Part shown: piece after piece, positions 16,285 through 23,419 of the stretch
Numbering within the stretch: the first letter of the stretch is position 1
Layout of the letters: each line of letters starts with the position of its first letter
Source of the DNA: Massilia eburnea
Lineage (GTDB): Bacteria > Pseudomonadota > Gammaproteobacteria > Burkholderiales > Burkholderiaceae_D
Length of the DNA: 50,723 nt
Assembly (NCBI RefSeq): GCF_009720745.1
Contig: NZ_WNKX01000031.1
Span: 1 to 50,723, forward strand
Direction: 5' to 3'
Made by a program: the position numbers and the translations under genes
The notes under the pieces: model-generated
What the model saw: only the letters and a program-made list of their open reading frames with translations
What the model was told of the DNA's origin: nothing
Database searches by the model: none

Positions 16285-17258
16285 ACGGCCCTTTCTACAT
16301 CGAGACCCTGGCGCGCAATGGCGACGTGCTGCACCGCCACCGCGTCGATAAGCTGCCGATCACTATTGGCCGCGGCTACAACAACGATTTCATCCTCGAC
16401 GATGCGCACACTGCTGCGACCCACGCGGTGGTGGAACTGGCCGAAGACGGCGCCCTCACGATGCGCGACCTGGGCAGCCAGAACGGCATCGTGGTGCACG
16501 GCAAACGCGAGGCGCGCGTAGCGATCAACGGCACCACCGTGGTCCGCCTCGGCCACACACGCCTGCGCGTACGCGACGCGGCCTTCCCGGTTGAAGCCGA
16601 AGTCACCGACACCACCATGCACGCATGGGAAGGCGGCGTGCCTGCGCTGGCAGGCATGGCTTTGATCGCCCTCTTCGTTGGCGCAACGGAAGCGCTGGCC
16701 GACACCGGCGCTTTCCAGGCCATCCGCTACCTGCTGGTGATTGCCACCGGCATCGGCGCCGGCATGGTGTGGAGCGGCGTGTGGGCGCTGGCGAACCGCC
16801 TGTTCAGCGGCCACGCGCGCCTGGGGCGCCACCTGTTCATCCTCGGCAGCGGACTGGTGGCGATCGGCGCCTGGAAGGCTTTGAGCGGCGTGCTGGCTTA
16901 TGCCTGGTCGGCCGAAGTGTTCACGCGCTACGGCAACCATGTGGTGATGCTGATCCTGGTCGCGATGATCTACAACCACCTGCGCACCATCAAGCCGCTC
17001 AAGCCGCGCGCTTTCATTACGTCCTGCGCGGTGTTCCTGGCGTTAGGCTCTGGCATGATCCTGATGCGCAATTATGAAGGCGCCGGCCGCCTGCGCGATG
17101 AGCTGTACATGTCCGTCATCCTGCCGCCATCGATGCGCCACAGCGAGGACCACAGCATCGACGAATTCATGGGCGACGCGGCCAAGCTGAAGGCCGATGC
17201 CGACAAGGCTCGCAAGTCCTCGAAGCTCAAGAAAGACGACGAGGACGACGACGATTAA
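16281..17258 (+). CDS. Membrane-anchored FHA-domain protein
   Basis: A 325-residue protein. Residues about 1-100 form a forkhead-associated domain: ITIGRGYNNDFILDD with Arg31, His48 and DLGSQNGI with Asn68. The usual SRxH is AATH, so the Ser and Arg that contact phosphothreonine are replaced and binding may be weak or altered. About five hydrophobic segments follow (residues 115-270), then a charged tail ending KLKKDDEDDDD. The FHA domain should face the cytoplasm while the coupled upstream protease is periplasmic. The ATG overlaps the protease stop by 4 nt; the end overlaps the convergent VOC gene by 4 nt. Confidence 0.82.
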   Translation: MNGPFYIETLARNGDVLHRHRVDKLPITIGRGYNNDFILDDAHTAATHAVVELAEDGALTMRDLGSQNGIVVHGKREARVAINGTTVVRLGHTRLRVRDAAFPVEAEVTDTTMHAWEGGVPALAGMALIALFVGATEALADTGAFQAIRYLLVIATGIGAGMVWSGVWALANRLFSGHARLGRHLFILGSGLVAIGAWKALSGVLAYAWSAEVFTRYGNHVVMLILVAMIYNHLRTIKPLKPRAFITSCAVFLALGSGMILMRNYEGAGRLRDELYMSVILPPSMRHSEDHSIDEFMGDAAKLKADADKARKSSKLKKDDEDDDD

Positions 17259-17665
17259 GAAGCGTAAGCTGCGCCGCGCAGTTCGACGGTGTTGCCTTCC
17301 GGGTCGTTGACGTAGATCGACGGCCCCTCGCCTTCCGCACCGTAGCGCGATTCGGAAGGACCGTTCGGCACGTCGTGCGCGCTCAGGTGGGCGCGGATCG
17401 CCGCTTCATCGAACGGCTCGACGCGGAAGCAGAAGTGGTCGACGTTGCGGCCTTCCTTGCCTGGCGCGGCGCCGCCCATCTTGCCCAGCTTCTTATCAAT
17501 CGGCACCAGGTCCACCAGCGAGCTGCCGGCGCGCAGCTGGATCAGGCCAATCTCGTCCTGGCGCCGCTCGATGGTGCAGCCCAGCACCTCGGTGTAGAAA
17601 CGGATCATGCGGTCGGCGTCGACAACGCGCAGCACGATGTGGTCGATTTCGCGGATTTTGATCAA
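17255..17665 (-). CDS. VOC family (glyoxalase-like) protein
   Basis: A 136-residue vicinal-oxygen-chelate protein with two beta-alpha-beta-beta-beta halves. Putative metal ligands are His in IDHIVLRV, His in VDHFCFRV and Glu in NDPEGNTVELRG. It resembles small glyoxalase/bleomycin-resistance/dioxygenase family members; without flanking pathway genes the reaction cannot be assigned. It lies 18 bp after the hypothetical gene at 17684-17986 on the same strand. Confidence 0.85.
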   Translation of the reverse strand: MIKIREIDHIVLRVVDADRMIRFYTEVLGCTIERRQDEIGLIQLRAGSSLVDLVPIDKKLGKMGGAAPGKEGRNVDHFCFRVEPFDEAAIRAHLSAHDVPNGPSESRYGAEGEGPSIYVNDPEGNTVELRGAAYAS

Positions 17666-17683
17666 CTTGGGTCTCCTGTTCTG

Positions 17684-17986
17684 TTAGATACGCAAGCGGC
17701 GGCGGTCGTTCAAAAAAGCATCCAGCTGCTCGCCAGACAGCACCTTGACCGGGTCGCCGTGGAAGACATACAGGTAAGGCTCCCCGCCTAGCCGGTCAGT
17801 CATTTTCGCCAGCACCAGGAAGCAGGTTCCGAGCGGATAAACATCAGTATCACGCAACGCCTGCGAACACTGCACCCGCATCTCCGGGCTGAACGCCTGC
17901 CCATTCACCGGCCGCACCACTACCCGGCCGCCCTCCTCCAGCGACTCCACCGCCACGTCGCGATAGTCAAAAGTGTCTCTTGTCAT
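17684..17986 (-). CDS. Conserved hypothetical protein, 100 residues
   Basis: A soluble, acidic-to-neutral protein starting MTRDTFDYRDVAVESLEEGG, with alternating beta-like strands and the stretch LGTCFLVLAKMTDRLGGEPY. No family is recognised. Two cysteines are present (VQCSQ, GTCF). GCGGGG lies directly before the ATG, so the ribosome site is poor. Codon use looks like the neighbours and the frame ends 18 bp before the VOC gene, so it is probably a real gene cotranscribed with it. Confidence 0.65.
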   Translation of the reverse strand: MTRDTFDYRDVAVESLEEGGRVVVRPVNGQAFSPEMRVQCSQALRDTDVYPLGTCFLVLAKMTDRLGGEPYLYVFHGDPVKVLSGEQLDAFLNDRRRLRI

Positions 17987-18066
17987 CCCCGCATGTTACC
18001 TGATCCATCCCAAGACGTGTTTTGGCGCGGGCCAGGACAATCCCCTACCCTGGCGCCTCCGAGGCT

Positions 18067-19008
18067 TTATGAATTACGCTGCAATGCAAACGGCTTGCCG
18101 CGCGCCCAGCGGTTGGATGAGAGGGAGAACGTCAGCGCGCGGACCTGGTGGTACCAGCCGGCAGGGACGTACAGCATGTCGCCCGGCTGCACAATGACTT
18201 CGATCAGCGCGGCTTGGCGCGCCAAGGGGTAGCGCTCGAAGTCGGGGTTTTCGGGATCGAAAGGACTGCCGAACAAGACCGGATTCGCCTCGCGCGTGTA
18301 AAGGAATTCGTCGTGATGTGGCGGCGCCAGGAAGATGCGTTTGGCACCCCATACTTGCGCGAAGATGTTGTCGTCGAAGTCGCTGTGCAGCGGCGTCACG
18401 GTCCCAGCGGGGCCGATCCAGAAGCGCGGCGGTCCCATTTTCTCGAAATACGTCGGCCAGTGGCAAAGGCTGTTCAACTCGCGCAGCTCCAGGTTGCCGA
18501 GGTACGGCGGCAGCCCTTGCGTCGCTTCTGCGAGGTCGAGATATTCGCGCATGGTGGTGTCCAGCATCGCACGATCCGGCGCGAAGGCGGTGCCGATGTA
18601 GTCCCCCACGCGGGCGCGTACGTGCACATCGCCAAAGCGCTGGCGCAGGATCTCCGGGCCAAGAGCGCTGATCGGCCAGCGCGCGATGGCGCCCGGGATC
18701 AGGAATGGATATCCTTCAAGTGCGCGGGCGCGAAAGCCGGCGGCGTTCGCGATGCGCACACGCGGCAATTCAGCGATGTGAGGCAGCAAGCGCGAGGCCT
18801 GTTTGATCGCCTCGCGCATCTCTTCCATCGATGAAACGCCACGCACCTCGGCATCGCGCCGGGCGCGTGCGTCAGCCCTCGCGCGCTGGTCCGCCGCATC
18901 GGACGGCACAGTGCGGGAGGCTTCAAGCGGCGGCAGGCGCGATGCGGACGGAACTGGCGCGACTGGCGGCGGTCCGCCCGCCTGCTCCGGCGCCTTGCTC
19001 TTCGTCAT
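18067..19008 (-). CDS. Cupin-like (JmjC/FIH-type) oxygenase
   Basis: A 313-residue protein. The N-terminal ~70 residues are rich in Pro, Ala and Arg and probably disordered. Residues about 95-313 match the Cupin_8/JmjC-like fold: FLIPGAIARWP, then iron ligands His and Asp in TPLHSDFDDN and distal His in VPAGWYHQV, followed by FSLSSNRW. Relatives hydroxylate protein or RNA side chains using 2-oxoglutarate and Fe(II); the target is unknown. I use the ATG at 19008; a GTG at 19020 would add four residues and overlap ispF. Last gene of the NUDIX-HExxH-ispD-ispF unit. Confidence 0.8.
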   Translation of the reverse strand: MTKSKAPEQAGGPPPVAPVPSASRLPPLEASRTVPSDAADQRARADARARRDAEVRGVSSMEEMREAIKQASRLLPHIAELPRVRIANAAGFRARALEGYPFLIPGAIARWPISALGPEILRQRFGDVHVRARVGDYIGTAFAPDRAMLDTTMREYLDLAEATQGLPPYLGNLELRELNSLCHWPTYFEKMGPPRFWIGPAGTVTPLHSDFDDNIFAQVWGAKRIFLAPPHHDEFLYTREANPVLFGSPFDPENPDFERYPLARQAALIEVIVQPGDMLYVPAGWYHQVRALTFSLSSNRWARGKPFALQRNS

Positions 19009-19012
19009 GCGC

Positions 19013-19510
19013 TCAAGCACCCTGTCGCAGAACCAGCAGCGCCACGGCCTCCGCGTTGATGCCTTCTTCGCGCCCCAGGTAGCCGAGCTTCTCGTTGGTC
19101 TTGGCTTTCACGTTCACGTGGCCGGCCGGCACACCCAGGTCGGCCGCAATATTGGCCGCCATGGCGGCGATATGCGGCGCCATCTTCGGGCGCTGCGCAA
19201 TGATGGTGCAGTCCACGTTGCCGATATCGTAGCCGGTGGCGCGCACGCGCTTGGCCGCCTCGCGCAGCAACACGCGCGAATCGGCGCCGCGGAATTCTTC
19301 GGCGGTATCCGGGAAGTGCTTGCCGATGTCACCCAGCGCCGCAGCGCCAAGGATGGCGTCGGTGATCGCATGCAGCAACGCATCTGCATCCGAGTGGCCG
19401 AGCAGGCCGCGTTCGTGCGGGATCTCGACGCCGCCGAGAATCAGCTTGCGGCCTTCAACCAGGCGGTGCGAGTCATAACCCTGGCCGATACGGAATGGAA
19501 GTTGCGTCAT
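19013..19510 (-). CDS. ispF: 2-C-methyl-D-erythritol 2,4-cyclodiphosphate synthase
   Basis: A 165-residue trimeric zinc enzyme that cyclises CDP-methylerythritol 2-phosphate with release of CMP, the fifth step of the MEP isoprenoid pathway. Zinc ligands Asp13 and His15 (GYDSHRL) and His47 (ALLHAITDA) are present, as are GHSDAD and the later NVDCTIIAQRPKM segment. Its ATG overlaps the ispD stop by 4 nt. Confidence 0.96.
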   Translation of the reverse strand: MTQLPFRIGQGYDSHRLVEGRKLILGGVEIPHERGLLGHSDADALLHAITDAILGAAALGDIGKHFPDTAEEFRGADSRVLLREAAKRVRATGYDIGNVDCTIIAQRPKMAPHIAAMAANIAADLGVPAGHVNVKAKTNEKLGYLGREEGINAEAVALLVLRQGA

Positions 19511-20190
19511 TTTGAATCCTGTCTCAAGTACATTTCTGCGATCGCGATATCGGTCGGCAGCGTCACCTTCATATTGCGCGGATGGCCCTCCACCAGCATC
19601 GGCGAGAGGCCCAGCATCTCGATTGCGCTGGCGTCATCGGTGATGGCGTTCGGGTCCGGCGCCAGCGCCAGTGCACGCACCAGCAAGGCATACGAAAACA
19701 TCTGCGGCGTCTGCGCCAGCCACAAGCCGTCGCGCGGCGTAGTCTGCACGGCGCCGGTGCGCGTGGACTTTACCGTGTCCACCACCGGCAGCGCAAGCAG
19801 GCCGCCGCCTTCATGGTCGCCAACCGCTGCAATCAGTTTCGCAATCAGCTGCGGTGTCAGGCCGGGACGCGCGGCATCGTGCACCAGCACCATGTCGTCG
19901 TCGCCCAACTCGGAGCGCATGGCGCGCAAGCCATTCAGGATCGACTCCATGCGCGTGGCGCCGCCGCAGCGCAGGATCGTCACACTGCGCTCCGGCGTGA
20001 TCGAATCGATATAGCCATCGTCCGGGCTGACCACCACGAAGGTGTGCGCGATCTGGTCACTGTGGTGGAAGGCATCCAGCGTATGCTGCAGCATCGGCAC
20101 ACCGTTGATCGGCAAGTACTGCTTCGGGGTGGCAGCGGCCATGCGCGCGCCAATGCCGGCGGCGGGGATCAGTGCAAAGTATCGCTTCAT
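19507..20190 (-). CDS. ispD: 2-C-methyl-D-erythritol 4-phosphate cytidylyltransferase
   Basis: A 227-residue enzyme forming CDP-methylerythritol from MEP and CTP, the third step of the MEP pathway. The nucleotide loop AAGIGARMAAATPKQYLPI, the VLVHDAARPGL block and the C-terminal EGHPRNMKVTLPTDIAIAE are diagnostic. The ATG at 20190 is chosen because it overlaps the upstream stop as ATGA and matches the family start MKRYFALIPAAG; upstream in-frame ATG at 20238 lies inside the preceding gene. ispD and ispF overlap as separate genes, not fused. Confidence 0.95.
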   Translation of the reverse strand: MKRYFALIPAAGIGARMAAATPKQYLPINGVPMLQHTLDAFHHSDQIAHTFVVVSPDDGYIDSITPERSVTILRCGGATRMESILNGLRAMRSELGDDDMVLVHDAARPGLTPQLIAKLIAAVGDHEGGGLLALPVVDTVKSTRTGAVQTTPRDGLWLAQTPQMFSYALLVRALALAPDPNAITDDASAIEMLGLSPMLVEGHPRNMKVTLPTDIAIAEMYLRQDSK

Positions 20191-20894
20191 TTTATGCTGC
20201 GTGTCTTCCTCAAAATATTCTGTATCTCGCCGTTGCACGCCTTGCTCAAGCGGGCGTATTCGGCGGGCGAATCGATCTTTGCCTGCAACACCTCCACCTT
20301 GGCCATTTCGGCCTTGATATAGGGCATCCAGCCGCTGTCGATTTCGTGCTCCAGCGCTGACCGCGCGGTGCCCGCCGGCGCATACAGCGGTTTGGCTTCA
20401 AAGCGCCGCGCCAGCGCGGAACGCACGATCTTTTCTACTTTCGCCAGATGGTCCATGTAGGCATTCATGTGCCGCAGTTCGTGCGACAGGATTTCGGCAT
20501 AGCCGCAGGTCCCTGGCGGAAACTCGTTGCCGACATAGATGCGCACCGGGGCGTACGTCAGCTGCACCTTAATCTGGGGCGCCACACATTCGTAGCCGCT
20601 GGCCGGGTCGGTCAGCATCGGTCCGTCCAGGCCGATCTGCACGCGCGACTCGGTGCGGGTCAGGCCCAGCACGTAGCCGGTGGCCGGCATCCTCTCGGTC
20701 CGCATGGCCGACAACTGCTTGTACGACAGCTGGGTATTGACGGTGTAGCCGCTCTGGCGCGCCGACAACACCGAGACTGTCTTGCTGATCGTGTCTTCGC
20801 AGCGGATCTGGAATGGCGTGCGCTGCACCTGCGCTGCCTGCGCCTGGTTCGCCGCGAGGGCTCCAACCAGCATCAGGCTGCGCGAGGTGTTCAT
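20187..20894 (-). CDS. Exported protein with HExxH motif, putative zinc peptidase
   Basis: A 235-residue protein with a weak signal peptide (LMLVGALAANQAQA, cleavage near residue 20). Its centre contains HELRH at residues 138-142 (ILSHELRHMNAYMDHL), the zinc-binding HExxH signature, within a context reminiscent of DUF922-type putative metalloproteases. A third ligand could be Glu in LEHEID about 43 residues later. Cysteines at CED, YECVAP, GTCGY and KACNG could form periplasmic disulfides. It lies 4 bp after the NUDIX gene and overlaps ispD by 4 nt. Function is not established. Confidence 0.65.
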   Translation of the reverse strand: MNTSRSLMLVGALAANQAQAAQVQRTPFQIRCEDTISKTVSVLSARQSGYTVNTQLSYKQLSAMRTERMPATGYVLGLTRTESRVQIGLDGPMLTDPASGYECVAPQIKVQLTYAPVRIYVGNEFPPGTCGYAEILSHELRHMNAYMDHLAKVEKIVRSALARRFEAKPLYAPAGTARSALEHEIDSGWMPYIKAEMAKVEVLQAKIDSPAEYARLSKACNGEIQNILRKTRSIK

Positions 20895-20898
20895 GGCG

Positions 20899-21456
20899 TC
20901 AGTCCAGTTTCCAGTCGCCGGAGCGCAGCTTGTCGAGCCAGAAGGCGCCGATCACCGTCTTGACGTCGGTGATCTTGCCGCTTCGGACCCAGTCCAGCAT
21001 TTCATCCACGGTGGCGGTGATGGTTTCGATGAACTCGCCGTCATCCAGCTTGGCCGCGCCGGCGGTCAGGCCGCGCGCCAGGTAGATGTCCAGGTGCTCG
21101 TCCGAGTAGGCGATGGCGTTGTGGATGGTGCTGACGAATTTCCATTCGCTGGCGGTGTAGCCAGTTTCTTCTTCCAGCTCGCGGATGGCGCAGGCTAACG
21201 GGTCTTCGCCCGGGTCGATTTTGCCGGCCGGGAGTTCAATGAAGACGCGGTCGTTGGGGTAGCGGTATTGGCGCTCCAGCAGGATTTTGCCGTCGTCCAG
21301 CACGGGGATGATGACCACCGCGCCGGGGTGGCGGATGTATTCGCGCTTGGTGCGCTTGCCATCGGGCAGGCTGACCGTGTCGCGGTGGACTTTGAGGAAG
21401 CCGCCGTTGTAGGCGATTTCGCCGTCTATTCTGGTTTCTTTTAGGTGCTTGTCCAT
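20899..21456 (-). CDS. NUDIX hydrolase, ADP-ribose pyrophosphatase type
   Basis: A 185-residue protein with a perfect NUDIX box at residues 78-100 (G78, E84, then REL at 92-94 and EETGY at 96-100), which binds the catalytic magnesium. The N-terminal strand pairing and the RQYRYPNDRVFIELPAG segment are typical of NudF-type ADP-ribose pyrophosphatases, which recycle ADP-ribose to AMP and ribose 5-phosphate. Substrate is inferred from family resemblance. No good ribosome site is seen; the start lies only 9 bp from a palindromic repeat that fills the upstream gap. Confidence 0.88.
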   Translation of the reverse strand: MDKHLKETRIDGEIAYNGGFLKVHRDTVSLPDGKRTKREYIRHPGAVVIIPVLDDGKILLERQYRYPNDRVFIELPAGKIDPGEDPLACAIRELEEETGYTASEWKFVSTIHNAIAYSDEHLDIYLARGLTAGAAKLDDGEFIETITATVDEMLDWVRSGKITDVKTVIGAFWLDKLRSGDWKLD

Positions 21457-21465
21457 GTTCTTTTT

Positions 21466-21607
21466 AACCCGGTAAACCGGGGTCTCACGGCCACGGGGTT
21501 GGTTCTAGGTTTTTGACTATTTAAGAAGATCAAAGGCCTCGACCCAAACCCCGGCCTTAAGACCGTTGGGGGTCTGACCCTTGGGTCTGCCCCCGGTTTA
21601 CCGGGTT
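21466..21607. repeat. Dispersed palindromic repeat, copy at 21.5 kb
   Basis: About 142 bp bounded by inverted ends AACCCGGTAAACCGG and CCGGTTTACCGGGTT. Near the right end lies GGGGGTCTGACCC, TT, GGGTCTGCCCCC. The interior, read on the minus strand, aligns with the 39.8 kb copy: shared blocks CAACGGTCTTAAGGCCGGGG, TTGATCTTC, AGTCAAAA, TAGAACCA and CCCCG in the same order. It occupies practically the whole gap between DUF2818 and the NUDIX gene, so it may also end the nuo transcript or carry the NUDIX promoter. Confidence 0.75.
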
Positions 21608-21610
21608 CAA

Positions 21611-21913
21611 TCAGTGGTGTTTACGCAGGTAGCGTACCACGAAGCCAGGGAATGCAAACACCAGGAAGGCAAACGCCGCGACCCAGTAGAACTCCCAGTT
21701 CTGTGGAAACGCGGTGCCGATGCGGGATTCGAGGGCCATGCCAATGCCGCCGACGGCGACATACAGCACAGCCAGTTCCGCCAGCCGCAGCAAGAATGGC
21801 TTGCGGGCGGCCTTGAGCGGAACCAGGCCAAACACCTTCTCGTTCAGGAAAGGCAGGTTGGCGGCCACCACTGCAAGCAGGATGACCAGCCAGGAAGATG
21901 CATTCACATCCAT
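21611..21913 (-). CDS. DUF2818 family membrane protein
   Basis: A 100-residue protein with three hydrophobic segments (about residues 8-22, 42-60 and 73-92) and the ANLPFLNEKVFG motif typical of DUF2818. The family is nearly always found just after nuoN in Burkholderiales; a role linked to complex I is inferred from that context only. It is 6 bp after nuoN. The end is followed within 4 bp by the palindromic repeat. Confidence 0.85.
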   Translation of the reverse strand: MDVNASSWLVILLAVVAANLPFLNEKVFGLVPLKAARKPFLLRLAELAVLYVAVGGIGMALESRIGTAFPQNWEFYWVAAFAFLVFAFPGFVVRYLRKHH

Positions 21914-21919
21914 CGAAGA

Positions 21920-23404
21920 TCAGGTTGCGAGGGTCTTCGACATCGCCGACAGGCAGGCGTTCAGCAGCGGGCCTGGCATCATGCCCAGCACCACGACGGC
22001 AACGCCGTTCAATGCCAGCACCATGCCATTGTCGCCGCTGACGGTCAGCGGAGTATTGTCGGCAGCTTCGTCGAACCACATCACCTTGACGATGCGGATG
22101 TAGTAGAACGCGCCCACCAGCGAGAACATCACGGCGAATACGGTCAGCCACACGGCGCCGGTCGCCAGCACCGATTGCAGCACCGCGAACTTGGCGGCGA
22201 AGCCCATCATCGGCGGCACGCCGGCCAGGGAGAACATCAGCACCGACATCAGCGCGGCGTATGCCGGGCTGCGCTTGGCCAGGCCCTTGAAGTCGTCGAT
22301 TTCTTCGGCTTCGAAGCCCGAACGGGCCAGCACCATGATCATGCCGAACGAGCCAACAGTGGTCAGCACGTAGGTGATCGCGTAGTACATCGCAGCCGAG
22401 TAGGCAGCGGCAGCGTGGCTGCTGTCGTGACCAACAACGCCGGCCAGCAGGCCAAGCAGCACGAAGCCCATTTGCGCGATGGTGGAGTAAGCCAGCATGC
22501 GCTTCAGGTTGGTCTGTGCGATGGCGGTCAGGTTACCGATCGCCAGCGACAGCACGGCCAGGATCATCAGCATTTGCTGCCAGTCGTCGGCGCGCGGCAG
22601 CATGCCTTCCACCAGCAGGCGCACGCAGATGGCGAAGGTCGCCAGCTTCGGTGCGCCGCCCAGCAGCAAGGTCACGCCGGTTGGCGCACCCTGGTACACG
22701 TCCGGTACCCACATATGGAATGGAACCGCACCGAGCTTGAAGGCCAGGCCAGCCACCACGAACACCAGGCCGAACACCAGGATCGACTTGTCGACGGTGC
22801 CGGTGCCCAGCTTGCGGGCCACTTCGGAGATATCCAGCGTGCCGGTCGCGCCGTACAGCATGGACATGCCATACAGCAGGAAGCCGGAAGCCAGCGCACC
22901 CAGGATGAAGTACTTCATCGCAGCTTCGGTAGCGCGGGTGTTATCGCGGCGCAGCGCCACCAGGGCGTACAGCGACAGCGACATCAGTTCCAGGCCCAGG
23001 TAGACGGTCAGGAAGTTGTTGGCCGAGATCATCACGTTCTGGCCCAGCAGGGAGAACAGCGCCAGGACGTAGAACTCGCCGCCCAGGTTACCGCCCAACA
23101 TGCCGCGGTCGGTGGAGTACTGGCGTGCATACACCAGCGTCATCGCCATGGTCAGGTAGGAGAACAATTTCAGCAGGTTGCCCATCGGGTCGTTCAGGAA
23201 CATGTTCGAGAACGCGTAGATGGTGGTGCCGGCACTGTAGTCGGCAAAGCTGAACAGGGCCGCGCCCACCAGGGTCGCCAGCGTCAGCATATAGGTGATC
23301 GCACGCTTGCCCTCATCGAGGAACATGTCGATCAGCAGGATCGCCGAGGCAGCGATCAGCAGAAAAACTTCTGCGTACATCGGGATCAGGTTAGTGGTAT
23401 TCAT
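21920..23404 (-). CDS. nuoN: NADH-quinone oxidoreductase subunit N
   Basis: A 494-residue antiporter-like subunit of the membrane arm of complex I, with about 14 helices. It is one of three proton-translocating subunits related to Mrp antiporters. Visible landmarks are GLELMSLSLYALVAL, KYFILGALASGFLLYG, the broken-helix and lysine regions FKLGAVPFHMWVPDVYQGAP and LKRMLAYSTIAQMGF. Normal length for the family. It is 15 bp downstream of nuoM. Confidence 0.97.
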   Translation of the reverse strand: MNTTNLIPMYAEVFLLIAASAILLIDMFLDEGKRAITYMLTLATLVGAALFSFADYSAGTTIYAFSNMFLNDPMGNLLKLFSYLTMAMTLVYARQYSTDRGMLGGNLGGEFYVLALFSLLGQNVMISANNFLTVYLGLELMSLSLYALVALRRDNTRATEAAMKYFILGALASGFLLYGMSMLYGATGTLDISEVARKLGTGTVDKSILVFGLVFVVAGLAFKLGAVPFHMWVPDVYQGAPTGVTLLLGGAPKLATFAICVRLLVEGMLPRADDWQQMLMILAVLSLAIGNLTAIAQTNLKRMLAYSTIAQMGFVLLGLLAGVVGHDSSHAAAAYSAAMYYAITYVLTTVGSFGMIMVLARSGFEAEEIDDFKGLAKRSPAYAALMSVLMFSLAGVPPMMGFAAKFAVLQSVLATGAVWLTVFAVMFSLVGAFYYIRIVKVMWFDEAADNTPLTVSGDNGMVLALNGVAVVVLGMMPGPLLNACLSAMSKTLAT

Positions 23405-23419
23405 GAAAACTTGGTCCTA

